From: PKWO01 sp036561005
Lineage (GTDB): Bacteria; Pseudomonadota; Gammaproteobacteria; Burkholderiales; Burkholderiaceae_D
Length of the DNA: 64,000 nt
Assembly: GCA_036561005.1 (NCBI GenBank)
Contig: DATBQE010000031.1
Coordinates: forward strand, 1-64,000
Direction of reading: 5' to 3'
In this document: positions 36,897-46,106 of the stretch, one piece after another
How positions within the stretch are numbered: position 1 is the first letter of the stretch
How the letters are laid out: each line of letters opens with the position of its first letter
The notes under the pieces: model-generated
Seen by the model: only the letters and a program-made list of their open reading frames with translations
Database searches by the model: none
What the model was told of the DNA's origin: nothing
Translations under genes and position numbers: made by a program

Positions 36897-37940
36897 ATGG
36901 ACATTTCCGAACTACTGGCATTTTCGGTCAAGAATAACGCCTCCGACTTGCATCTTTCTTCCGGCCTGCCTCCCATGATCCGCGTTCATGGCGACGTGCG
37001 TCGTATCAATTTGCCGCCGCTGGAGCACAAAGACGTGCACGGCATGATTTATGACATCATGAACGACGGCCAGCGCAAGGCTTATGAAGAAAATCTCGAG
37101 TGCGACTTTTCCTTTTCGATTCCGGGCCTGGCACGCTTCCGCGTTAATGCATTCAACCAGGATCGCGGCGCCGCCGCCGTGCTGCGTACCATTCCTTCGA
37201 AAATCCTGAGCCTCGAAACACTCAACTGCCCGCGTATCTTCGCCGAATTGTCGCTCAAGCCACGCGGCCTGGTACTGGTGACCGGCCCGACCGGCTCCGG
37301 CAAATCGACCACGCTCGCTGCCATGGTCAACCATGTCAATGAAAACGAATACGCACACATCCTGACCATCGAAGACCCGATCGAATTCGTGCACGATTCG
37401 AAAAAATGCCTGATCAACCAGCGCGAAGTCGGCCCGCACACCCACTCCTTCAGCGCCGCTCTCCGCTCCGCGCTGCGTGAAGACCCGGACGTGATTCTGG
37501 TCGGCGAGTTGCGCGACCTTGAAACCATCCGCCTGGCTCTGTCGGCCGCGGAAACCGGCCACTTGGTGTTCGGCACGCTGCATACGTCATCGGCCGCCAA
37601 GACTATCGACCGTATCGTCGACGTGTTCCCGGGCGAAGAAAAAGAAATGGTGCGCGCGATGTTGTCCGAGTCGCTGCAGGCCGTGATCTCGCAAACCCTG
37701 TTGAAGACCAAGGACGGCTCGGGCCGTGTGGCCGCGCATGAAATCATGATCGGCACACCGGCTATCCGCAACCTGATCCGCGAAGCGAAGATCGCGCAAA
37801 TGTATTCGGCCATCCAGACCGGCGCGAACATGGGCATGCAAACGCTGGACAGCAATTTGACAGACCTCGTCCGACGTAATGTCATCTCCGCGGCGACTGC
37901 GCGCTATTCCGCCAAAACCCCGGAAAATTTCCCCGGCTAA
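36897..37940 (+). CDS. pilT: Type IV pilus retraction ATPase PilT
   Basis: PilT is the hexameric ATPase that depolymerises type IV pili and drives twitching motility and DNA uptake. The 347-residue protein has Walker A GPTGSGKST (130-138), an Asp box with HILTIEDPIEFVH, Walker B region DPDVILVGELRD, His box GHLVFGTLHTSSA, and the C-terminal retraction motif AIRNLIRE. It is followed 34 nt later by pilU. Confidence 0.97.
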   Translation: MDISELLAFSVKNNASDLHLSSGLPPMIRVHGDVRRINLPPLEHKDVHGMIYDIMNDGQRKAYEENLECDFSFSIPGLARFRVNAFNQDRGAAAVLRTIPSKILSLETLNCPRIFAELSLKPRGLVLVTGPTGSGKSTTLAAMVNHVNENEYAHILTIEDPIEFVHDSKKCLINQREVGPHTHSFSAALRSALREDPDVILVGELRDLETIRLALSAAETGHLVFGTLHTSSAAKTIDRIVDVFPGEEKEMVRAMLSESLQAVISQTLLKTKDGSGRVAAHEIMIGTPAIRNLIREAKIAQMYSAIQTGANMGMQTLDSNLTDLVRRNVISAATARYSAKTPENFPG

Positions 37941-37974
37941 CCGAATCAAGTATTTCACCTAGTTAGGAAGCATC

Positions 37975-39111
37975 ATGGAACGCGACCAGGCAACAAAATT
38001 CATGTACGACTTGCTACGCCTGATGGTAAGCAAGAACGGCTCGGATCTTTTCATCACAACGGACTTCCCGCCCGCCTTCAAGATCGACGGCAAGGTGACG
38101 CCGGTGTCGAACCAGCCGCTCAGCGCCAATCACACCGTGGAACTGGCGCGGGCGATCATGAACGACAAGCAATCGGCCGAATTCGAAGCGAGCAAGGAAT
38201 GTAATTTCGCCATCAGCCCGGGCGACCTCGGCCGCTTCCGTGTTTCGGCCTTCATCCAGCAGGGCAAGGTCGGCATGGTGTTGCGTACCATTACCACCGC
38301 TATCCCGAAAATCGAAGAGCTCGGCGTGCCTGAAATTCTCAAGGACGTGGTGATGACCAAGCGCGGCCTGGTCATCATGGTCGGCGCAACCGGCTCCGGC
38401 AAATCGACCACGCTCGCGGCGATGCTCGGTTACCGCAACGAAAACAGCCACGGCCACATCATCACGATTGAAGATCCGGTCGAATACATCCATCCGCACC
38501 GCAATTGCATCGTCACACAGCGCGACGTCGGCTCGGACACCGATAGCTGGGGCGTGGCACTGAAAAACACCCTGCGCCAAGCGCCCGACGTGATCCAGAT
38601 CGGTGAAATCCGCGATCGCGAAACCATGGACTATGCAATCGCCTTCGCCGAAACCGGTCACTTGTGCCTGGCCACCATGCACGCCAACAGTTCCAACCAG
38701 GCGCTAGACCGTATCATCAACTTCTTCCCTGAAGAACGGCGCCAGCAGTTGCTGATGGACTTGTCGCTCAATCTGAAGGGCATGATTTCGCAACGCCTGG
38801 TGCCGCTGCGCGATACCAAGGGCCGCTGCGTCGCTGTTGAGATCATGCTCAATTCGCCGTTGATTTCCGATCTGATCTTCAAGGGCGACGTCCATGAAAT
38901 CAAGGAGATCATGAAGAAGTCGCGCGAACTCGGTATGCAGACTTTCGACCAGGCGCTGTTCGATCTCTACGAACTGGACAAAATCTCGTACGAAGACGCC
39001 CTGCGCAACGCCGACTCTGTCAACGATTTGCGTCTGGCAATCAAACTGCGCAGCAAGGATGCCAAGACTCGCGACTTGAGCAAGGGCACCGAACATTTGG
39101 GGATTGTATAA
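37975..39111 (+). CDS. pilU: PilT-dependent retraction ATPase PilU
   Basis: PilU is a PilT paralogue that assists high-force retraction. The 378-residue protein has Walker A GATGSGKST (137-145), HIITIEDPVEYIH, QIGEIRDRETMD and GHLCLATMHANS. It is longer than PilT at the C-terminus, as is usual. The gene after it starts 2 nt beyond its stop, so the pilTU transcript probably includes the peroxidase. Confidence 0.96.
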   Translation: MERDQATKFMYDLLRLMVSKNGSDLFITTDFPPAFKIDGKVTPVSNQPLSANHTVELARAIMNDKQSAEFEASKECNFAISPGDLGRFRVSAFIQQGKVGMVLRTITTAIPKIEELGVPEILKDVVMTKRGLVIMVGATGSGKSTTLAAMLGYRNENSHGHIITIEDPVEYIHPHRNCIVTQRDVGSDTDSWGVALKNTLRQAPDVIQIGEIRDRETMDYAIAFAETGHLCLATMHANSSNQALDRIINFFPEERRQQLLMDLSLNLKGMISQRLVPLRDTKGRCVAVEIMLNSPLISDLIFKGDVHEIKEIMKKSRELGMQTFDQALFDLYELDKISYEDALRNADSVNDLRLAIKLRSKDAKTRDLSKGTEHLGIV

Positions 39112-39113
39112 CC

Positions 39114-39599
39114 ATGAGCACCATCTACGACTTCAGCGCCGAATCACTGGCCGGCAAACCCGTCAATTTCGATCAGTATCGCGGCAAGGTTTTGCTGATC
39201 GTAAACACCGCCAGCAAATGCGGCTTCACGCCGCAATACGAAGGCCTGGAAAAGGTCTACGATCAATTCAAGGACAAGGGCGTGGAAGTGCTTGGATTCC
39301 CGTGCAACCAGTTCGGTAGCCAGGAACCCGGCGGCGCCGAGGAAATCGGGGCGTTCTGCCAAAAAAACTACGGCGTGAACTTTCCCATGTTCGCCAAGAT
39401 TGATGTCAATGGCGACAATGCCCACCCGCTCTACAAATTCCTTAAAGGGGAAAAGCGCGGCATTCTCGGCAGCGAAGCAATCAAATGGAATTTCACCAAA
39501 TTCCTGGTCAAAAAAGACGGCAGCGTGTACAAGCGTTACGCACCGACGACCACGCCGATGGATATGATGGGGGATATTGAGAAGCTGTTGGCGGAGTAA
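39114..39599 (+). CDS. Glutathione-peroxidase-family thiol peroxidase
   Basis: The 161-residue protein reduces hydroperoxides with a cysteine (not selenocysteine) active site. Peroxidatic C36 lies in NTASKCGFTP, the Gln region is FPCNQFGSQEPG (63-73), and the Trp-Asn pair is W125-N126. C82 is in the usual place for a resolving cysteine, so it may use thioredoxin rather than glutathione. There is no signal peptide. It follows pilU directly. BtuE/GpxA names would also fit. Confidence 0.93.
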   Translation: MSTIYDFSAESLAGKPVNFDQYRGKVLLIVNTASKCGFTPQYEGLEKVYDQFKDKGVEVLGFPCNQFGSQEPGGAEEIGAFCQKNYGVNFPMFAKIDVNGDNAHPLYKFLKGEKRGILGSEAIKWNFTKFLVKKDGSVYKRYAPTTTPMDMMGDIEKLLAE

Positions 39600-39602
39600 G
39601 AA

Positions 39603-39644
39603 CCCCTCTCCCGCCTGCCGGCGAGGGGAGTTGCTTAATTTTCA
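39603..39644 (+). terminator. Probable terminator after the peroxidase gene
   Basis: CCCCTC (39603-39608) pairs with GAGGGG (39623-39628) around an inner GCC-TGCC-GGC hairpin, followed by the moderately T-rich TTGCTTAATTTT. The sequence also resembles the CCCTCTCCC-type repeat seen near 45.2 kb. Confidence 0.5.
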
Positions 39645-39671
39645 GCCAGTCTCCTCGCCTCAAGACCACCA

Positions 39672-40904
39672 TCAAGAACTACCGACCAACGCCTCATCAA
39701 CCAACTCGATCCAATGCCGCACTGGTGTCTCGGTACCCGACTGCAAATGCACCAGGCAACCGATATTGGCCGACACGATTTCATCGGGTTGCGTCGCATT
39801 CAAATGTGCCAGCTTGTTGTCGCGCAGCCTGGTCGATAGCTCGGGTTGCGTGATTGAATAGGTGCCGGCCGAGCCGCAACACAAATGGCTGTCGGCACAA
39901 AGCTGCACTTCCACTCCCATTGCACGCAACACGCCTTCGACCTTGCCGCGAATTTGTTGACCATGTTGCAGCGTGCATGGTGGATGGTAGGCAACCTTCG
40001 GCCTTTTTGTTCTTTGCAGCTTCTCCTGCAGCACGGGCGCAAAAAGTTCCAGCACTTCGCTGAGGTCGCGGCACAAGCCTGAAATGCGTTCCGCCTTTAC
40101 TGCATATTGCGCATCGTGTGCCAGCAAATGGCCGTACTCCTTGACGGTCGCGCCACAGCCGGAAGCCGTCATCACGATCGCCTCCGCACCCTGCTCCACA
40201 TACGGCCACCAGGCATCGATATTGCGCCGCATATCGTCCATGCCCGCTTCTTGTTCATTGAGGTGAAAGCGCAGGGCCCCGCAACAGCCGGCCTTGGGCG
40301 CGACCACAAGCTGCACGTCCAGCGCATCAAGCACGCGTGCAGTAGCGGCATTGATGTTGGGTGCAAGGCCCGGCTGCACACAACCGTCGAGCAGCAGCAT
40401 CTTGCGTGCATGCTGCCGCTTCGGCCAGGTTCCCGACGGCACGTGCTGCAGCAACTTGCGCCGCAGTTCGGCCGGCAGCATTGGTCGCAGCATCTGCCCG
40501 GTTTTCACAAGCGGCGTGAAAAGCCATTTGCGCGGCATTACGATGGTCATGGCAGTGCGCAAGGCTTGCTGCGCCAGTGGACGTGGCACTTTTTGTTCAA
40601 CGACCTTGCGCCCGATATCGAGCAGACGGCCATATTGCACACCTGAAGGGCAAGTGGTCTCGCAATTACGGCATGTCAGGCAGCGATCAAGATGCTGCTG
40701 CGTATTGACGGTGGGCTGCTTGCCTTCCAACACCTGCTTGATCAGGTAAATGCGTCCGCGCGGGCCGTCGAGTTCGTCGCCGAGCAATTGGTAGGTCGGA
40801 CAGGTGGCGGTGCAAAAGCCGCAATGGACGCAACTGCGCAGGATCGCATCGGCTTCTTCGCCCTCGCGCGTGTTCTTGATGAAGTCTGCCAGGTTGGTTT
40901 GCAT
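39672..40904 (-). CDS. glcF: Glycolate oxidase iron-sulfur subunit GlcF
   Basis: GlcF is the electron-transfer subunit of the glycolate dehydrogenase complex. The 410-residue protein has two 4Fe-4S motifs, C25-C28-C31-C35 (CVHCGFCTATCP) and C75-C78-C81-C85 (CLTCRNCETTCP), and two CCG-type cysteine-rich domains containing KAGCCGALRFH and DSHLCCGSAGTY. It is last in the operon, 6 nt after glcE. Confidence 0.95.
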   Translation of the reverse strand: MQTNLADFIKNTREGEEADAILRSCVHCGFCTATCPTYQLLGDELDGPRGRIYLIKQVLEGKQPTVNTQQHLDRCLTCRNCETTCPSGVQYGRLLDIGRKVVEQKVPRPLAQQALRTAMTIVMPRKWLFTPLVKTGQMLRPMLPAELRRKLLQHVPSGTWPKRQHARKMLLLDGCVQPGLAPNINAATARVLDALDVQLVVAPKAGCCGALRFHLNEQEAGMDDMRRNIDAWWPYVEQGAEAIVMTASGCGATVKEYGHLLAHDAQYAVKAERISGLCRDLSEVLELFAPVLQEKLQRTKRPKVAYHPPCTLQHGQQIRGKVEGVLRAMGVEVQLCADSHLCCGSAGTYSITQPELSTRLRDNKLAHLNATQPDEIVSANIGCLVHLQSGTETPVRHWIELVDEALVGSS

Positions 40905-40910
40905 TGTTCT

Positions 40911-41969
40911 TTACAATTCCGCAATCATGCGTCCAGGGTTGAAAATGCCTTGCGGATCGAAAGCAGCCTTCAAATTGCCATGCACGCGTGCAACGGCCGG
41001 CACAAGTGGATGAAACACACCCTTGCTCTTGTCTCCACCGCGAAACAACGTGGCGTGACCGCCTGCCTTTTCCGCCGCAACGCGTATCTCCGCCATGGCG
41101 GCATCGCCGCGCAGCCAGCGCTGCGCGCCGCCCCATTCGATCATTTGCGCACCGGGCAGATCCAGCCCAGGCGTGGTCGAGAGAAGCGACAAACGCCACA
41201 GGGCTTGCGCACCGGCGAAGTAGGGAAGCGTCTGTTCGCGCAGCGCCATCCAGTAGGCATCTGCATCCGCGACAGTTTCACCGCCGAGCTTGCGCGTTGC
41301 CGCATCCACCGCCGCGCCGGCGCCGGACAACCGTACTGTGAGCATGTCCTCATGCCAGGCCGTGGCGGAAATCGGCAAGGGTTGGCCACCCCAATGATTG
41401 ACCAGCGATAGCGCTTCGTTTTGCGGCACGGCAATGCGCACAGAACGTTCGGCGACAGGTCGCGGCAAAACCTTGATCGAGGCTTCGAGCAGCAGGCCGA
41501 GCATGCCCAGAGAGCCGGCCAGCAGGCGCGAGACATCGTAACCGGCGACATTCTTCATGACTTGCCCACCGAAGTGCAGCACCTCGCCTTTGCCATCCAT
41601 CAGCACCGCACCGAGCACATAGTCGCGCAGCGCGCCGGCTGCCTGGCGGCGTGGCCCGGACAAGCCGCAGGCGACCATGCCGCCAACCGTCGCAGTGGCG
41701 CCGAAATGCGGCGGCTCGAAAGCCAGCATCTGATTATGTTCGGCCAACGCCGCTTCGATTTCGGTCAATGGCGTGCCGCAACGCGCCGTGATCACCAGTT
41801 CGGTCGGGTCGTAGTGCACGACACCGCTGTAGGCGCGCGTATCGAGCACCTCGCCGCGCGGCAGATTGCCGTACCAGTCCTTGCTGGCGCCGCCGACGAT
41901 GCGCAGTGCGCGGCGCTCGCTCGATGCGGCGGCTATCTGCTCCTGAAAGCTCTTGAGAATTTGTTCCAT
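40911..41969 (-). CDS. glcE: Glycolate oxidase FAD-binding subunit GlcE
   Basis: GlcE is the smaller FAD-binding partner of GlcD. The 352-residue protein has a PCMH-type FAD domain: ALRIVGGASKDWYGN, the conserved GGMVACGLSGPRRQ, and KNVAGYDVSRLLAGSLGML. It lacks the full C-terminal catalytic cap seen in GlcD, as is normal. The start lies 2 nt from the glcD stop. Confidence 0.94.
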   Translation of the reverse strand: MEQILKSFQEQIAAASSERRALRIVGGASKDWYGNLPRGEVLDTRAYSGVVHYDPTELVITARCGTPLTEIEAALAEHNQMLAFEPPHFGATATVGGMVACGLSGPRRQAAGALRDYVLGAVLMDGKGEVLHFGGQVMKNVAGYDVSRLLAGSLGMLGLLLEASIKVLPRPVAERSVRIAVPQNEALSLVNHWGGQPLPISATAWHEDMLTVRLSGAGAAVDAATRKLGGETVADADAYWMALREQTLPYFAGAQALWRLSLLSTTPGLDLPGAQMIEWGGAQRWLRGDAAMAEIRVAAEKAGGHATLFRGGDKSKGVFHPLVPAVARVHGNLKAAFDPQGIFNPGRMIAEL

Positions 41970-41971
41970 GA

Positions 41972-43474
41972 TTAGAATCGCGGCAAATCGGCAAACGGCA
42001 ATTGCCCGCCGCGTACATGCATCTTGCCGTATTCGGCGCAGCGATGGAGAGTCGGTATGGCCTTGTCGGGATTAAGCAGCATGGCCGGGTCGAAGGCGCG
42101 CTTGACGGCGAAAAAAGCATCCAGCTCCGGTCGCGAAAACTGCACGCACATTGAATTGATTTTTTCGATGCCGACGCCATGCTCGCCCGTGATAGTGCCG
42201 CCAACTTCGACGCACAATTCGAGAATGTCGGCACCGAACAATTCGGCGCGATGAAATTCATCGGCGATGTTGGCATCGAACAAAATCAGCGGATGCAGAT
42301 TGCCGTCGCCGGCATGAAATACATTGGCGCAACGCAGGCCATATTTCTTTTCCATGGCCGCAATGCCAATCAACACCTGTGCCAGCTTCCTGCGCGGGAT
42401 GGTGCCGTCCATGCAGTAGTAGTCCGGCGAAATTCGTCCTGCTGCCGGAAAGGCATTCTTGCGCCCGGACCAGAAGCGCAGACGCTCGGCTTCGGTGTTC
42501 GACACCTGGATGGCACTCGCGCCGGAGGCCTTCAGCACTTCCGTCATGCGCGCGATTTCCTCTTCCACTTCCTCGGGCATGCCGTCCGATTCGCACAGCA
42601 GGATGGCTTCGGCTTCGGTGTCGTAGCCGGCATGCACGAAGGGCTCGACCATGCGCGACGAGGTCTTGTCCATCATCTCCAGACCCGCCGGAATGATGCC
42701 GGCAGCGATCACGGCAGCAACGGCATTGCCGCTTTTGACGACATCGTCGAACGAGGCCATGATGACGCGCGCGAGTTGCGGTTTGGGGATCAGTTTCACG
42801 GTCACTTCGGTGACCACGCCCAGCATGCCTTCGGAACCAATACAAACGGCCAGCAGGTCGAGGCCCGGTGAATCGAGCGCAGAACTGCCGAGTTCGAGCG
42901 CGTCGCCTTCCATCGTCACCATGCGCACGCGCAAAACGTTATGCACGGTCAAACCATATTTCAGGCAATGCACGCCGCCGGAATTCTCCGCCACATTGCC
43001 GCCGATTGTGCAGGCGATTTGCGAAGACGGATCAGGCGCATAGTACAGGCCGTGCGGTGCGGCAGCTTCCGAAATGGCGAGATTGCGCACACCAGGCTGA
43101 ACGATCGCAGTGCGGGCAAACGGATCGAGCTTGACGATGCGGTTCAGGCGCGCCGTGGACAACACCACGCCATGTTCGATCGGCATGGCGCCACCCGATA
43201 AACCTGTGCCGGCGCCGCGCGGCACCACCTTGACGCCGAGCCGATGGCAGGTCTTGAGCAGTGCTATCACCTGCTCTTCGGATTCCGGCAGCACTACCGC
43301 GCGCGGCATTTGGCGATACGCAGCCAAGCCGTCGCATTCATAGGGACGGGTGTCTTCTTCGGCAATTAGCACAGAACGTTCCGGCAACACGGCACGCAAT
43401 GCACCAATCAGGATTTGTCGCTCGCGCTCACTCCCCTGCTCGATTTTTTCAGCCGCGACTGCGCTTATTCCCAT
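41972..43474 (-). CDS. glcD: Glycolate oxidase catalytic subunit GlcD
   Basis: GlcD oxidises glycolate to glyoxylate with FAD. The 500-residue protein has the PCMH FAD domain (VVPRGAGTGLSGGAMP, IGGNVAENSGGVHCLKYG) and a C-terminal FAD-oxidase domain ending with the family motif GEHGVGIEK. It overlaps the upstream oxidase gene by 10 nt and is followed by glcE and glcF, so all four genes are probably one transcript. No glcC regulator lies upstream within the window. Confidence 0.95.
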   Translation of the reverse strand: MGISAVAAEKIEQGSERERQILIGALRAVLPERSVLIAEEDTRPYECDGLAAYRQMPRAVVLPESEEQVIALLKTCHRLGVKVVPRGAGTGLSGGAMPIEHGVVLSTARLNRIVKLDPFARTAIVQPGVRNLAISEAAAPHGLYYAPDPSSQIACTIGGNVAENSGGVHCLKYGLTVHNVLRVRMVTMEGDALELGSSALDSPGLDLLAVCIGSEGMLGVVTEVTVKLIPKPQLARVIMASFDDVVKSGNAVAAVIAAGIIPAGLEMMDKTSSRMVEPFVHAGYDTEAEAILLCESDGMPEEVEEEIARMTEVLKASGASAIQVSNTEAERLRFWSGRKNAFPAAGRISPDYYCMDGTIPRRKLAQVLIGIAAMEKKYGLRCANVFHAGDGNLHPLILFDANIADEFHRAELFGADILELCVEVGGTITGEHGVGIEKINSMCVQFSRPELDAFFAVKRAFDPAMLLNPDKAIPTLHRCAEYGKMHVRGGQLPFADLPRF

Positions 43475-44877
43475 GAGACTATTTTCCCCGGATTGAGAAG
43501 GTTTTTCGGATCGAAGGCATGCTTCAAAGTACGCATCAAGGCCAGTGCGTCGGGGCCATGTTCCTGCTTGAGAAAGTCCATCTTGTGCATGCCCACACCG
43601 TGCTCGCCGGTGCAGGTGCCGTCCATGTCGAGCGCGCGCGTCACCATGCGTGCATTGATGCCTTCCGCCTTAGCCACGTCGGCCGCGTCGGTTGGATCAA
43701 CCAGCATCAGCACGTGAAAGTTACCGTCGCCGACATGGCCGATGATGGAATAAATCATGCCGTTCTTTTCGCAGTCGGCCTTGGTATCGAGTATGCATTC
43801 CGCCAGCTGCGAAATCGGCACACAGCAATCGGTGGAAATGGCGCGGCAGCCGGGCCGCAGATGCAGCAAGGCGAAATAGGCATTGTGGCGCGCGGCCCAC
43901 AGGCGCGAGCGGTCTTCCGGGTGCGTGGCCCATTCAAAGCCCGTTGCCGCATGTTCGGCCACGATCTGCTGCACCAGTTGCGCCTGTTCCTGCACGCCGG
44001 CCTCGCTGCCGTGGAACTCGAACAATAACAGAGGCTGCTCCGGCAAGCCGAGCTTGTCGCGCATGTTGATTGCGCGCACGCCGTTTTCGTCGAGGAATTC
44101 AACGCGTGCCACCGGCACGCCCATCTGTATCGTGGCGATCACCGCCTTGACCGCATCGCCTGTATTCGGGAAGGAACAGATCGCTGCCGAAATCGCTTCC
44201 GGTTGCGGATAAAGTTTGACGCTCACTTCGGTGACGATGCCGAGCGTGCCTTCGCTGCCGACAAACAACCGGGTGAGGTCATAACCAGCCGAAGACTTGC
44301 GCGCCCGCGTGCCGGTTTTGACGATACGGCCGTCGGCGGTCACCACAGTCAGGGCCAGGGTATTTTCGCGCATGGTGCCGTAGCGCACGGCGTTGGTGCC
44401 GGAAGCACGCGTCGCGACCATGCCGCCGAGTGTCGCATCGGCACCGGGATCGATAGGGAAAAACAGGCCGCTATCCTTGATTTCGGTATTCAATTGCTTG
44501 CGCGTGACGCCGGCTTGCACGGTCGCGGTCAAATCCTCCGCATGCAGGGCAACCAGCTGGTTCATTTGCGACAGGTCAATCGTGAGCCCGCCGTTGAGCG
44601 CCAGCACATGGCCTTCGAGCGAGGTACCGGCGCCGTAGGCAATGACGGGCACGTTGTGGCTGCCGCACAGCTTGACCGCTTCGGCAACTTCTTCAGTGGA
44701 TTGGGCGTAGAGAACTGCATCGGGCGGCATCGGATCGTAGAACGATTCGTCGCGGCCATGGTGATCGCGCACGGCCTGCCTGGTCGAAAAACGTTCGCCA
44801 AACAGGGCGTCGAGCGCGGTGACCAAAGTCGCCGGCAATGTCGCATCGCGCGGTGGAGTGGGAAGTCGGTGATTCAT
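43465..44877 (-). CDS. FAD-linked D-2-hydroxyacid (probably D-lactate) dehydrogenase
   Basis: The 470-residue protein is of the D-lactate dehydrogenase (cytochrome)/VAO family: FAD-domain motifs VPVIAYGAGTSLEGHV, LGGMVATRASGTNAVRYG and SSAGYDLTRLFVGSEGTLG, and the C-terminal GEHGVGMHKMDFL with a metal-site-like HVGDGNFHV. It resembles mitochondrial/bacterial Dld1-type enzymes more than GlcD. It heads the glc operon and overlaps glcD, suggesting a joint role in D-lactate and glycolate oxidation. The physiological substrate is inferred. Confidence 0.88.
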   Translation of the reverse strand: MNHRLPTPPRDATLPATLVTALDALFGERFSTRQAVRDHHGRDESFYDPMPPDAVLYAQSTEEVAEAVKLCGSHNVPVIAYGAGTSLEGHVLALNGGLTIDLSQMNQLVALHAEDLTATVQAGVTRKQLNTEIKDSGLFFPIDPGADATLGGMVATRASGTNAVRYGTMRENTLALTVVTADGRIVKTGTRARKSSAGYDLTRLFVGSEGTLGIVTEVSVKLYPQPEAISAAICSFPNTGDAVKAVIATIQMGVPVARVEFLDENGVRAINMRDKLGLPEQPLLLFEFHGSEAGVQEQAQLVQQIVAEHAATGFEWATHPEDRSRLWAARHNAYFALLHLRPGCRAISTDCCVPISQLAECILDTKADCEKNGMIYSIIGHVGDGNFHVLMLVDPTDAADVAKAEGINARMVTRALDMDGTCTGEHGVGMHKMDFLKQEHGPDALALMRTLKHAFDPKNLLNPGKIVSWE

Positions 44878-45322
44878 GCTGTCTCCATTATGGAAGCAAT
44901 TTTACTCCGGCAGCGGGAAACAGTCTGCTTTGATAACGCGACGTCCCGGATCAACGATGTAGTTCTCCCTTCTCCCGTGGGCGGTACAGTCGGGGTTTCG
45001 AGTGACGAGTCACTCGCCGACGGAACGGTGCTCGCTTGCAAGCGAGCACTCCCTCCCTATTGGGACACAGGGGAGAAGGGCCGGGGATGAGGGCGGTCGC
45101 CAGGAGCAAATCACTCAAACCAAAGGTCATGCAGCGTGGGCACGCTACCCTTTACTAATGAAACCTGTTCCCTTGGCACCTGCCCTCACCCCAACCCTCT
45201 CCCGCCCGCGGACGAGGGGGTATCCAAGATTGCGCAAACATGCCCATGCCCAACCGTGCAACCAGCCCAATTTTGCCGTATCCTCACCCTATCCCACCAA
45301 GCACAAAAAACAGGAGAAAATC
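44878..45322. repeat. Palindrome-rich repeat region upstream of the adenosyltransferase gene
   Basis: No gene is credible in these 445 nt. Outer arms CCCTTCTCCC (44967-44976) and GGGAGAAGGG (45071-45080) enclose two perfect palindromes: CGAGTGAC-GA-GTCACTCG (44999-45016) and a 22-nt palindrome at 45028-45049 centred on TTGCAA. A related sequence in the opposite orientation, CCCTCACCCCAACCCTCTCC, lies at 45183-45202 and mirrors 45071-45094. This looks like a dispersed intergenic repeat. No cobalamin riboswitch was recognised. Confidence 0.7.
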
Positions 45323-45886
45323 ATGGGTAACCGACTATCGAAAATCGCCACGCGCACCGGCGACAACGGCACAACCGGCCTGGGCGACGGCAGCCGCACC
45401 GGCAAAGACAGCTTGCGTGTGCACGCCATGGGCGACGTGGACGAACTGAACTCGCACATTGGTGTGTTGATGTGCGAGGACTTGCCGGCGGCCTTGCGCG
45501 AGGAGTTGATGTCCATCCAGCACGACCTGTTCGACATGGGTGGCGAGCTGTGTATTCCCGGCTATACGATGATCACTGAAGTGCAGGTTGCGCGGCTCGA
45601 TGGCTTGCTGGAAAAATACAATGCCGACTTGCCGCCGCTGAAGGATTTCATCCTGCCAGGCGGTTCGCGCGCTGCGGCGGTTGCACATGTTTGCCGCACG
45701 GTTTGCCGGCGGGCTGAGCGCAGCATTGTCAGCCTGGGGGTGTCGGAGACGATCAACGAGGCGCCACGGCAGTATATGAATCGGCTGTCGGATTTGTTGT
45801 TTGTGTTGTCGCGGGTGTTGAATCGGTTTGCGGGGGGGAGTGATGTGTTGTGGGAGAAGGAGCGCAAGCGGGATGCGTCCGCTTGA
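45323..45886 (+). CDS. Cob(I)yrinic acid a,c-diamide adenosyltransferase (PduO type)
   Basis: This enzyme transfers the adenosyl group of ATP to reduced cobalt, making adenosylcobalamin. The 187-residue protein has the PduO-type ATP-binding N-terminus TRTGDNGTTGLGDGSRTGK, the conserved HVCRTVCRRAERS helix with the ATP-contacting Arg/Glu, and NRLSDLLFVLSRVLNR. The ATG at 45323 has GGAG upstream. The long open frame before it lies in repeat sequence. It stands alone between repeat elements. Confidence 0.94.
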   Translation: MGNRLSKIATRTGDNGTTGLGDGSRTGKDSLRVHAMGDVDELNSHIGVLMCEDLPAALREELMSIQHDLFDMGGELCIPGYTMITEVQVARLDGLLEKYNADLPPLKDFILPGGSRAAAVAHVCRTVCRRAERSIVSLGVSETINEAPRQYMNRLSDLLFVLSRVLNRFAGGSDVLWEKERKRDASA

Positions 45887-46037
45887 CTCCGCGTTTTCGG
45901 TAGGTTGGAAAAGCCGGAGGCGCATTCCGACATTTGAGATTGCTTTGCGCAAGAAAGCGTTTTCTCTTTGAGTTCTGTGTGAACTTAGACCGTTGCCTCT
46001 CCGTGGATACTAGCCGGGGGTAGCCCGGCAGCTAGTC

Positions 46038-46063
46038 ACCTTCTTTGTCTCGCCAAAGAAGGT
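46038..46063. repeat. ACCTTCTTTG hairpin repeat unit
   Basis: ACCTTCTTTG and CAAAGAAGGT form a perfect 10-bp stem with a 6-nt loop, followed by AACCCAAGAAAGGCGA. From memory, very similar hairpins (CTTTCTTTGCTTCGCCAAAGAAAG type) are scattered through Burkholderiales genomes; this is recall, not a search. Confidence 0.6.
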
Positions 46064-46106
46064 AACCCAAGAAAGGCGAGCGCGTGATGCTGCCCCTTCG
46101 GGGTAC

